The notes under the pieces are model-generated. The model was given only the letters and a program-made list of their open reading frames with translations, was not told the origin of the DNA and did no database searches. 64,000 bases of DNA from Parvivirga hydrogeniphila (GTDB lineage: Bacteria > Actinomycetota > Coriobacteriia > Anaerosomatales > Anaerosomataceae): contig NZ_JAMCCO010000001.1 of assembly GCF_023371205.1 (NCBI RefSeq), forward strand, positions 244,662 through 308,661, read 5' to 3'. Of the stretch, positions 25,255-33,096 are shown piece after piece. Position numbers and translations under genes: made by a program. The first letter of the stretch is position 1; each line of letters begins with the position of its first letter.

Positions 25255-25288
25255 GAAGATGCGAGAAGCCGGCGGGAACCGCCGGCTT
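25255..25288 (-). terminator. Terminator after tRNA-Arg(CCT)
   Basis: On the minus strand a 10-bp perfect stem (AAGCCGGCGG, 25288-25279, with CCGCCGGCTT, 25275-25266) has a 3-base loop and is followed by CTCGCATCTTCT, just after the tRNA 3' end. Confidence 0.65.
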
Positions 25289-25299
25289 GCACGGGCGTC

Positions 25300-25375
25300 T
25301 GGTGCCCCCGGCAGGATTCGAACCTGCGACACCAGGTTTAGGAAACCTGTGCTCTATCCCCTGAGCTACGAGGGC
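25300..25375 (-). tRNA. tRNA-Arg (anticodon CCT)
   Basis: Minus strand, 76 nt with encoded CCA. Acceptor GCCCTCG pairs with CGGGGGC; D arm GCTCAGGGGATAGAGC; anticodon stem AGG/CCT-flanked loop TTCCTAA, giving anticodon CCT (codon AGG); T arm GCAGGTTCGAATCCTGC; discriminator A. Confidence 0.97.
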
Positions 25376-25474
25376 ACGGCGGACAGTATAGCGTGTCCGT
25401 CGCCCGTCCGCTGCCTCGAGCCTCCCGCTTAGCCCGGCTCGAAAGCGGGCATCATCGGCCTGTGGAGGGAAGCC

Positions 25475-26113
25475 ATGTTCCGCGACCGGCATCACGCTGG
25501 GAAGCTGCTCGCTCACGCGCTGCGCGACCGCATCGCCGAAGACGGCTGGATCGTGCTCGGCCTGCCGCGCGGCGGCGTCGTCGTGGCCGCCGAGGTGGCG
25601 CGGTCCCTCGGGCTTCCGCTCGACGTGATCGTCACGCGCAAGATCGGCGCTCCTGGCAACCCAGAGTACGCCATCGGCGCCGTGGACGCGGACGGAGTGG
25701 TGACGCTCGGCGCGTACGCGGTGGCCGATCGCGGGTACCTGGAGCGGGCGGCCGAGGCCGAGAAAGCCGAGATCGCGCGGCGCCTGGCGGCGTACCGGGC
25801 CGGCCGCCCGGCGCTCGACGTGCGCGGCGCAAGCGTCGTGGTGGTCGATGACGGCCTCGCGACGGGGCTCACCATGATCTCGGCGGTGGAGTACCTCAAG
25901 CGGCACGGCGTGGCGCGCATCGTGGTAGCGGTCCCGGTCTCGCCGCCGGACACCGCGCGGCTCTTGCGCGTGCGCGCGGACGAGGTGGTGACGCTGGCCG
26001 AACCGGCGGACTTCTTCGCCGTCGGTGCGTTTTACGACGATTTCTCCCAGACGAGCGACAGGGAGGTCATCACGCTCCTTCGGGAGGCCTCGCGCGCAGA
26101 GGAGAACGGCTGA
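25475..26113 (+). CDS. Phosphoribosyltransferase-family protein
   Basis: 212 residues, ATG after GGAGGGAAGCC. Type I PRTase features: VLGLPRGGVVVAAEVARSLG at the start and the PRPP-binding loop VVVVDDGLATGLTM. A small lid segment (AVADRGYLERAAEAEKAE) replaces the usual hood. This subgroup (DUF-like PRTases often near or fused to dienelactone hydrolase or erythromycin esterase) has no firm substrate. Convergent with the PASTA kinase gene, 7 bp apart. Confidence 0.83.
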   Translation: MFRDRHHAGKLLAHALRDRIAEDGWIVLGLPRGGVVVAAEVARSLGLPLDVIVTRKIGAPGNPEYAIGAVDADGVVTLGAYAVADRGYLERAAEAEKAEIARRLAAYRAGRPALDVRGASVVVVDDGLATGLTMISAVEYLKRHGVARIVVAVPVSPPDTARLLRVRADEVVTLAEPADFFAVGAFYDDFSQTSDREVITLLREASRAEENG

Positions 26114-26120
26114 GCCTCTC

Positions 26121-27962
26121 CTACGGAGCGTGTCCGACCGTGAGCCGAACGGTCGAGCCTTTGTTGACCTTCGTGCCGGGCAGCGGGTCTTGGTTGAGCA
26201 CGATGCCGACGTCCGGGCTCACGACGTACTCGGCGTCCACGATGAGCCCCAGCCCTTCGAGGGTCGAGATCGCGTCCTCCTCGGTCATGTCGGTCACGTC
26301 GGGCACGGTCACCTGCTCCGGCCCCTTCGAGACCGTGATCGTCACGGTGCCGCCGGCGTCGAGGGACACGCCTGGGCTCGGGTCTTGCGAAATCACCATC
26401 CCTTTGGCCACCGCGTCGCTGAACGCCTCGACGGCCTTCACTTTGAACCCGGCCTGCTCGAGGATGCGCTGCGCGTCGGCTTTCGTCTTGCCGGTGACGT
26501 CGGGGACCTTCACGAGCTGCGTGCCCTTCGAGACCACGATCGCGACCTTCGAGCCCTTCGGCACCTGCGCGCCGCCGGTCGGCTCGGACGAGATCACGAC
26601 TCCTTCGGGCACCTCCTTGCTGTACTCCCGGCCGATCGGCAGCGCCACTTCGAGCTGCGCGCCCTCGATGGCCGCGATGGCGTCCGCCTCGGTCATCCCG
26701 ACCACGTTCGGGACCTCCACCATCGCGACACCGGCGCTCACGACGATGTTGATCGCGGTGCCCTTCTTCACGCGCGTGCCCGCCGGCGGATCCTGGCGCA
26801 TGATCAGCCCGAGCTCGTACTCGTCGCTGTTCTCGGTGGTGACGGTGCCGATGGAAAGCCCGGCGGCCGCGACGGTCGCGGACGCCTCCTCCTCGCTCAT
26901 CCCGACGACGCTCGGCACAGCGACGGTGCCTCCGCCGAACGCGCCGAGCGCCCATGCGCCGCCGAGGCCGAGCACGAGCACGAGCGCGGCCACCGCCGCC
27001 CACGCCCACGGATTCGTGCGGCGATCGGGCACGGGGCGGATCTGCGGCCGGCCGCCGGGAAGCGGTTGCTCGCCCCCAGCGCCGACGCTCGGCAGCACCG
27101 AGGTCTCGGCGATCGCGGGCGCACCGGTCCCCGCAGCCGCCGGCTCCTCGCCGCGCGCGACGCGCAGCAGGTCGTCGCGCATCGCCGCGGCCGACTCGTA
27201 GCGCTCGGCGGGGTTCTTCCGCATGGCCTTCATGATCACGGCCTCGAGCGCTGGGGGCACTGCCGGCCGGACTCGGCGCGGCGGCACGGGTTCCTCGTTG
27301 ACGTGCTTGAGAGCGATCGCCACCGGCGTGTCCCCGTCGAACGGGAGGCGGCCGGTGACCGCCTCGTACAGCGTCACGCCGAGGGAGTACAGGTCGGTCG
27401 CGGGCGTGAGCGTTCGGCCTTGGGCCTGTTCGGGGCTCACGTACTGCGCCGTTCCGAGCACCGAGCCGGTCTGCGTCATCGTCGTGTTGCCTGCCCGCGC
27501 GATGCCGAAGTCCATGACCTTCACGGTGCCGTCAGGCGTGATGACGATGTTGTGGGGCTTGATGTCGCGGTGGATGATGCCGTAGCCGTGGGCCACCGAC
27601 AGCGCGGCGCACACCTGGGCGCCGTACTGCGCAGCCGTGCGCGGATCGAGCGGGCCTTCCTGCTCGACCAGGGTCTTGAGGTCGGTGCCGCGCACGTACT
27701 CCATGACGATGTAGTAGGTGTCGTCGTCGCGCCCCCAGTCGTAGATGTTGACGATGCTGGGGTGGGACAGGTTGGCGGCCGCTTGCGCTTCCTGGCGGAA
27801 CCGTGCGACGAAGTTCGGCTCCTGCGCGTACTGCGGGTGGAGCACCTTCACCGCGACGGTGCGGCCGAGCACCTCGTCGACCGCCTTGAACACCTCGGCC
27901 ATCCCCCCAGAGCCGATGCGCTCGATGACGCGGTACCTGCGTCCGAAGACCCTGTCGTCCAC
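26121..27962 (-). CDS. PASTA-domain Ser/Thr protein kinase (PknB type)
   Basis: 613 residues. Kinase domain 1-275: Gly loop IGSGGMAEVFKA, Lys in TVAVKVLHP, catalytic HRDIKPHN, DFG in VKVMDFGIA and activation-loop GTAQYVSPEQ. A proline-rich linker, one membrane helix (~318-340) and four PASTA repeats follow (each starting VPxVxGM or similar, e.g. VPSVVGMSEEEA and VPNVVGMTEADA). PASTA repeats sense muropeptides or lipid II outside the cell, and the kinase regulates wall growth and division. It is the last gene of the wall-signalling operon, 55 bp after the SEDS-PBP gene. Confidence 0.96.
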   Translation of the reverse strand: MDDRVFGRRYRVIERIGSGGMAEVFKAVDEVLGRTVAVKVLHPQYAQEPNFVARFRQEAQAAANLSHPSIVNIYDWGRDDDTYYIVMEYVRGTDLKTLVEQEGPLDPRTAAQYGAQVCAALSVAHGYGIIHRDIKPHNIVITPDGTVKVMDFGIARAGNTTMTQTGSVLGTAQYVSPEQAQGRTLTPATDLYSLGVTLYEAVTGRLPFDGDTPVAIALKHVNEEPVPPRRVRPAVPPALEAVIMKAMRKNPAERYESAAAMRDDLLRVARGEEPAAAGTGAPAIAETSVLPSVGAGGEQPLPGGRPQIRPVPDRRTNPWAWAAVAALVLVLGLGGAWALGAFGGGTVAVPSVVGMSEEEASATVAAAGLSIGTVTTENSDEYELGLIMRQDPPAGTRVKKGTAINIVVSAGVAMVEVPNVVGMTEADAIAAIEGAQLEVALPIGREYSKEVPEGVVISSEPTGGAQVPKGSKVAIVVSKGTQLVKVPDVTGKTKADAQRILEQAGFKVKAVEAFSDAVAKGMVISQDPSPGVSLDAGGTVTITVSKGPEQVTVPDVTDMTEEDAISTLEGLGLIVDAEYVVSPDVGIVLNQDPLPGTKVNKGSTVRLTVGHAP

Positions 27963-28017
27963 TGCTGTTCCTGCCTCTCAGGCCCGCGTCGACGCGGGCG
28001 TTCCCTCAGCCGTCATT

Positions 28018-30756
28018 CTATCGCACCTGCTTGAGCGCCGTCTCCAGCACCGGCTTGGCGGCCGGCGCCGCCACCTGGCCGCCGACACCGGCGTTCTCCA
28101 GCACGATCGCCATCGCCACGCGCGGGTCCTCCGCGGGCGCGAACGCGATGAACCACGCGTGCGTCGGGACGCCCTTGCCGGCCTCGGCAGTGCCCGTCTT
28201 GCCGGCGACCGTGACGCCCGGGACGGCCGCGCGCCGTCCGGAGCCGGAGCGCACGACGGCCACCATCATGTCGCGCACCGTGCTCGCCGTTTTCGCGTCG
28301 CACGCCGTCTTCCACGGCTTCGGGTGTGCCACGGAAAGAGCGCGGCCTGCCGGGTCGGCGATCGACTCGACGAGGTACGGCCGCATCACCACGCCGTCGT
28401 TCGCGATGCCTGCGGCCACGAGCGCCATCTGAAGCGCGGTCGCCTGCGGGCCGGGCGGGCTGTCGTGCTCGCCCACGGGCTGGCCGACGCCGGCCCACGC
28501 CGTCTCCCACCGCGTCATCTCGTCAGGGTCAGGCATGACAGACGCGGTGACGGCGAGCTCCAATGGCGGCTTGTCGTCGAAGCCGAAGCCCTCGGCGGTC
28601 CGGACGAGTCGCTCCGCTCCCAGCTTGTCTGCGATTTGCGCGAACACGGTGTTGATGCTTGCTGCAGTCGCGCGCTCCACGGTGACGGTGCCGTACGAGT
28701 CACCGCCGTAGTTCGTCACGGGCGCGCCGCCGATCTCGATGCGCGCCGGCGCAGGCAACGTGGTCGACGGCGTCACGACGCCGGCGCCGATCGCGCCGGT
28801 GAGCGTGACGACCTTGAAGGTCGAGCCCGGGGGGTAGAGGCTCTGCGTGGCGCGATCGAGCAGCGGAGCCGCCGGATCCGACGACAGCCGCTTCCAGTCC
28901 TTCTCGACGGTCGCGGGGTCGAAGCCAGGGCTGGACGCGAGCGCGAGCACGCGCCCATCGCGCGGATCGAGCACGACGCAGGCTCCGCGCCTGCCCTCGA
29001 GCGCAAGGAGCGCGGCCTGCTGGACGCGGCTGTCGAGGGTGAGCCGGACGTCGTTGCCGGCCACCGGCGTCCCGGCCATCGCGTCGATGAGGTCGCGCAG
29101 GCTTGCGAAGATCCGCTTGCCGGCGAGCACGTCGTTCATCGCCGCCTCGATGCCGGCCCTCCCGTAGGTCGGGCTGCTGTACCCGACGACGTGCGGAGCG
29201 AGCGCTCCGGCCGGATAGCGCCGCGCGTACGCGCGTCCTGCGGGCACGGACTGCGCGAGCACCACGCCGTCGTGCGTCACGATGGCGCCCCGCTCCTGCC
29301 GGATCTCGTCGGCGATGCGGCGGGTGTTCGCGGGATGGTTCGCGAGCGCAGGCGCCGCGATCACCTGCAGGTAGGTGAGGTTCACGACGACTGCCACGAA
29401 CGCGAATGCGAGCACGCGCGCGACGGTGGCGAGCCGACGTGCGACCGCGATGCGCCCGAGCGCGCCCGTCGCGCCGGTGGTGGCGATCGCGTGCTCCCGG
29501 CCGGTGCCTTCGTCGCCCGCGCGCATCAGCAGCCCGAGCAGCACGAAGTTCGCGACGACGCTCGACCCGCCTCGGCTCACGAACGGCAGCGTGATGCCCG
29601 TGAGCGGGACGAGCCGGGTGACGCCGCCGATGATCACGAACGCCTGCAGCGCAACGACGACGGTGGCGCCGGTGGCCACGAAGGCCGCGACGTCCGAGCG
29701 CGCTCGCGCTGCGGTCGCCAGGCCGCGCGTCGCGAACACGAGGTACGCGATGACGAGGCCCGCTGCGCCGATGAGCCCGAGCTCTTCGCCTACGGCGGCG
29801 AAGATGAAGTCGGTGTCCACGAACGGGATGCGCGTAGGAAGCCCGCGCCCCGGACCCGTTCCCGTCATGCCGCCTGCCGCGAACGCGAACAGCGACTGCA
29901 CGAGCTGGTAGCCGCGCCCCGCGGCATCGGTAAACGGGTCGAGCCAGATGGCGACGCGCGCGGCGACGTGGCCGAACAGCAGGTACGCGCCCACGGCACC
30001 GGCGGCGAACAGCGCAAGCCCCACGAGGACGTAGCCCGGCCGGCCTGTCGCGACGAACAGCATCGCGAGGAACAGGCCGAACAGAAGCAGGCTCGAACCC
30101 AAGTCGCGCTCGGCCACGAGCACGACGAGCGAGAGCGACCACGTGAGCAGGAGCGGCCCGAGGTGCTTGAGCGGGGGAAGCCACACTCCGAAGGCCCGCG
30201 TGGTGGAGACGGACAGCACCTCGCGCTTCTCGGCGAGGTAGGCGGCCAAGAACAGCACGATGAGCACCTTGGCGGCCTCGACCGGCTGGAACGAAACGCC
30301 GCCGACGCGCAGCCACAGCTTGGCGCCGTTCACCTCCACCCCCGCGACGGCCGGCAGCAGGAGCAGCGCGATGCCTGCAAGCGCGATGGTGTACTTGTAC
30401 CGGGCGAGCCGCTCGATCGAGCGGACCGTAGCGAGCGTGGCCACCAGCACGGCCACGCCTGCGAAGACCCAGCGCGTCTGCGCCGCGGCCGCATCGGGGG
30501 CCAGCCGCGTGACGAACGCGAGCCCGATGCCGGTCAGCAGGAACGTCACCGGCAGCAGCACCGGATCGGCGCCGGGCGCCCAGCGCCGGGCTGCGAGGTG
30601 CGCGGCAGCGAAGGCCGCAAGGAGCCCCGCTGGAACGGCGAGGTCGCGCACGGCGAGCGAACCGCCGGACGCGCCTTTGACGAGCGCGAAGAGGAGCAGC
30701 ACCGGGGGCGCCGCCGCGAGGAGGAGCAGGAGCTCTGTGTCACGCCGAGAGCGCAT
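28018..30756 (-). CDS. SEDS (RodA/FtsW) - class B penicillin-binding protein natural fusion
   Basis: 912 residues in one open frame. Residues ~1-410 are a RodA/FtsW-type SEDS glycosyltransferase with about ten membrane segments and the conserved loop IWLDPFTDAAGRGYQLVQS. After a short linker a single membrane helix (LAFAFVAVVVNLTYLQVIA) begins a PbpA-like transpeptidase with SxxK in PGSTFK (Ser ~645), SIN (Ser ~700) and KTG (Lys ~853), all intact. SEDS and class B PBP normally act as separate partners that polymerise and cross-link peptidoglycan; here they are one chain. ATG 30756 is preceded by AAAGG. It lies 13 bp behind the PP2C gene. Confidence 0.94.
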   Translation of the reverse strand: MRSRRDTELLLLLAAAPPVLLLFALVKGASGGSLAVRDLAVPAGLLAAFAAAHLAARRWAPGADPVLLPVTFLLTGIGLAFVTRLAPDAAAAQTRWVFAGVAVLVATLATVRSIERLARYKYTIALAGIALLLLPAVAGVEVNGAKLWLRVGGVSFQPVEAAKVLIVLFLAAYLAEKREVLSVSTTRAFGVWLPPLKHLGPLLLTWSLSLVVLVAERDLGSSLLLFGLFLAMLFVATGRPGYVLVGLALFAAGAVGAYLLFGHVAARVAIWLDPFTDAAGRGYQLVQSLFAFAAGGMTGTGPGRGLPTRIPFVDTDFIFAAVGEELGLIGAAGLVIAYLVFATRGLATAARARSDVAAFVATGATVVVALQAFVIIGGVTRLVPLTGITLPFVSRGGSSVVANFVLLGLLMRAGDEGTGREHAIATTGATGALGRIAVARRLATVARVLAFAFVAVVVNLTYLQVIAAPALANHPANTRRIADEIRQERGAIVTHDGVVLAQSVPAGRAYARRYPAGALAPHVVGYSSPTYGRAGIEAAMNDVLAGKRIFASLRDLIDAMAGTPVAGNDVRLTLDSRVQQAALLALEGRRGACVVLDPRDGRVLALASSPGFDPATVEKDWKRLSSDPAAPLLDRATQSLYPPGSTFKVVTLTGAIGAGVVTPSTTLPAPARIEIGGAPVTNYGGDSYGTVTVERATAASINTVFAQIADKLGAERLVRTAEGFGFDDKPPLELAVTASVMPDPDEMTRWETAWAGVGQPVGEHDSPPGPQATALQMALVAAGIANDGVVMRPYLVESIADPAGRALSVAHPKPWKTACDAKTASTVRDMMVAVVRSGSGRRAAVPGVTVAGKTGTAEAGKGVPTHAWFIAFAPAEDPRVAMAIVLENAGVGGQVAAPAAKPVLETALKQVR

Positions 30757-30769
30757 GGACGCCTTTCGT

Positions 30770-31894
30770 TCAGTCTGAGGGCGCTGGCTCCGCTGGCTGG
30801 GAGGTCCCCACAGAAGCCCGTGCGCGGTAGACGCTGACGAGCTCGAACGCGGATGCAAGGTCCTCGACGCGCACGCCTCGCTTCAGCCGGGCCGCCGTGA
30901 CGGGATCGAGGGCGGCGACCGGCACGTCCGTCACCTGCTCGAGCCAGCGCAGGCGGACGCCGGCGAACTCGCCGGGCACGCCGCGGTAGACGGCCACTCG
31001 GCCGCCCTCGTCGACGAGGTACGCCTGCGAGCGCGCGTACGCACGCGCACCGAGCACGCTCGCGACGACGACGGCCACCAGCGCGAGTGCCCACGCCAGC
31101 CGTGCTGCCCGAACGCGCCGCAATCCCACAGCCGCTCCCGGACTCCCGCCGGCGGGCTCGTGCTCGCGCTGCGCATCTGCTGGGATGTCGACGACCACCA
31201 CCGTGATGTTGTCGTGGCCGCCTGCCTCGTTCGCAGCGGCGATCAGGCGCGTCACCGCCGCGCTCGGCGACGGTGCGGTCCTGAGGATATCGGCTATCGC
31301 GGTGTCCTCGACCATGCCGGTAAGCCCGTCGGTGCACAGCAGCAGCCGGTCGCCGGCCGCGGCTTGCACCTCGAAGGCGTCCGCGACCATGTTGGGGTCG
31401 GAGCCGAGCGCGCGAGTGATGACGCTGCGGTTCGGATGTCGGCGCGCCGCTTCGGGCGAAAGCGTGCCCGAGCGAACCATGTCGGCCACGAGGGAGTGAT
31501 CTTGCGTCAGTTGCGTAAGCGCGCCTCGCGACAGCAGGTATGCGCGGCTGTCACCCACGTGCGCCACCGCGATGCGGGTGCCCTCGACCATCGCGGCGGT
31601 GAGCGTCGTCCCCATACCTTCGCGGCCACGACCCTGCTCGGCTGCGTCGATGACGGCCGCGTTGGCGGCGCGGACGGCGCGCGCGAGCCCCTTCGCGTCG
31701 GCCCGCTTCGGCGCGTGCGCAAGCAGCGTCTCCATCGCCACGGTGCTCGCGACCTCGCCCGCCTGGTGGCCGCCAAGGCCGTCCGCGACGGCGAACAGCG
31801 GCGGCTCCATCAGGTACGCGTCCTCGTTGTCTGCGCGCACGAGCCCGATGTCGCTCGCCCCCGCGTACCACTCGTGTCGGCGCGCCGCGTTCAC
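30770..31894 (-). CDS. PP2C-family Ser/Thr protein phosphatase (PstP/PrpC)
   Basis: 374 residues. Metal-binding and catalytic motifs: GLVRADNEDAYLM, LFAVADGLGGHQAGE, GMGTTLTAA, VGDSRAYLL, LLLCTDGLTGMV and GGHDNITVV. A membrane helix (~255-275) and an extracellular tail of ~90 residues follow, as in actinobacterial PstP. It would dephosphorylate targets of the two kinases of this cluster. Its start overlaps FhaB (4 bp). Confidence 0.95.
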   Translation of the reverse strand: MNAARRHEWYAGASDIGLVRADNEDAYLMEPPLFAVADGLGGHQAGEVASTVAMETLLAHAPKRADAKGLARAVRAANAAVIDAAEQGRGREGMGTTLTAAMVEGTRIAVAHVGDSRAYLLSRGALTQLTQDHSLVADMVRSGTLSPEAARRHPNRSVITRALGSDPNMVADAFEVQAAAGDRLLLCTDGLTGMVEDTAIADILRTAPSPSAAVTRLIAAANEAGGHDNITVVVVDIPADAQREHEPAGGSPGAAVGLRRVRAARLAWALALVAVVVASVLGARAYARSQAYLVDEGGRVAVYRGVPGEFAGVRLRWLEQVTDVPVAALDPVTAARLKRGVRVEDLASAFELVSVYRARASVGTSQPAEPAPSD

Positions 31895-32310
31895 GATGCC
31901 ACCACCGCGATTTCGTTCTGGCCGAGCGTGATGCGCGAGCCCGCGCGCGCGCGAAGCGGACGCGTCACCGGCTGGCCGTCGAGGAGCGTGCCGTTGGTGG
32001 ACCCTAAGTCCTCGACGAGCGCTTCCGAACCGTCCGGGGTCACGCGGGCGTGCAGCGCTGAGACGAAGCCGTCGGCGATCACGAGGTCGGCGTCAGGCGA
32101 ACGGCCGATGATCACCGGTCCGTCGAGCGGGACGCGCACGCCTGCAAGCTCCTTCGGCCCACGGACGACCTCAAGGGCGAGCCCGCCGCGCGCGGCCGCG
32201 GTGCGTGCGGGTGCGACCAGCCCCACCCCCGTCCGCACCGCCGCGAGGAGGAACAGGTAGAGCAGCGCCAAGAAGAGCAGCCGCCCGAACAGCAGCACGA
32301 CGTCTGCCAC
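31891..32310 (-). CDS. FHA-domain membrane protein (FhaB/FipA type)
   Basis: 139 residues from GTG 32310. An N-terminal membrane helix (LLFGRLLFLALLYLFLLAAV) precedes an FHA domain (~60-135) with the phosphothreonine-binding pattern VIIGRSPDADLVI, SALHARV and DLGSTNGTLLDG. FHA domains bind pThr peptides, here probably products of the linked kinases, and place it in wall/division signalling. Confidence 0.92.
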   Translation of the reverse strand: MADVVLLFGRLLFLALLYLFLLAAVRTGVGLVAPARTAAARGGLALEVVRGPKELAGVRVPLDGPVIIGRSPDADLVIADGFVSALHARVTPDGSEALVEDLGSTNGTLLDGQPVTRPLRARAGSRITLGQNEIAVVAS

Positions 32311-32313
32311 CGC

Positions 32314-33009
32314 TCACTCCTTTGGCTCGTGGTACACGAGGCGCGAGAGGCCCACCTCGATGACGTCCCCGTCGTGCAGCCGAGCACGGCTGACCGACCG
32401 GCCGTTCACGCGCGTGCCGTTCGTCGAATCGAGATCCTCGATGGCCCACCCGTCCGGCAGGCGGATGAACGCAGCGTGCCGGCGAGAGACATTCGCGTCG
32501 TCGAGCTGGATCTGGCACTCCTTGAGGCGACCGACGAGCACCTGTTCGCCGTCGAGCACGATGTCGTGGTCGAAGTCGTCCACGGTCACGGTCGCCAGAC
32601 CAGGCGCGCACCGCGGCTTCTCGTGAGCGGGAGCCTCCTCATGCGGAGCGAGCGATGCAGCCACGCGGAACCTGCCCAGCCGGAGGTCCTCGTGCGTGAC
32701 GAACCGCACCGCTGGCCTGCCCTGCAGCCGATATCCCTGCTCTCGCGCGTGGTCAGCGAGGTAGGTGGAGAGCTCTCCAGCGAGGGTCGCCGTGAACTCG
32801 CCGAATTCGTCGGCGTCCTCCTCCGAGAGCGCCACGGTGAACGACGTCGGCGCGTACACGGCGCCTGCTCCCACGACGCGGCCGTCGTCCATCGCGCGCG
32901 CCAGGGCCTTTGCGATCTCCACTGGCTGCACGGGGGCTTTGAACGCGCCCGCGAACAGCCCCTCGATGCTTCGCGCTATGCGGTCTTCGAAGTCTGCTAG
33001 GACGCCCAT
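32314..33009 (-). CDS. DUF3662/FHA-domain protein (FhaA type)
   Basis: 231 residues from ATG 33009 (GGAGG eight bases upstream). N-terminal DUF3662 (~1-120: VLADFEDRIARSIEGLF, FKAPVQPVEIAKALARAM) and C-terminal FHA (~145-225: VLVGRLKECQIQL, SRRHAAFIRL, DLDSTNGTRVNG). In mycobacteria FhaA binds the phosphorylated pseudokinase MviN and regulates peptidoglycan synthesis. Three bp upstream of FhaB. Confidence 0.94.
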   Translation of the reverse strand: MGVLADFEDRIARSIEGLFAGAFKAPVQPVEIAKALARAMDDGRVVGAGAVYAPTSFTVALSEEDADEFGEFTATLAGELSTYLADHAREQGYRLQGRPAVRFVTHEDLRLGRFRVAASLAPHEEAPAHEKPRCAPGLATVTVDDFDHDIVLDGEQVLVGRLKECQIQLDDANVSRRHAAFIRLPDGWAIEDLDSTNGTRVNGRSVSRARLHDGDVIEVGLSRLVYHEPKE

Positions 33010-33096
33010 CGCCGCATCCTCCGATGCACTGGCAGCACAAGCATGATAGCAGGGAGCATCCACACCTCGCGCGTCCGTCGCCTGGCTGTCACGCCG

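Noticed and set aside
23583-25364. A 593-codon plus-strand frame
   Set aside because: Antisense to the hybrid kinase; composition is that of a shadow frame and no domain is seen.
28813-29400. SEDS-PBP join as two separate genes
   Set aside because: No start codon with a ribosome-binding site lies at the PBP membrane helix and the frame is continuous.
27745-30837. A 1030-codon open frame on the plus strand
   Set aside because: It is antisense to the PASTA kinase and SEDS-PBP genes, with basic, Arg/His-rich low-complexity translation typical of GC-rich shadow frames.
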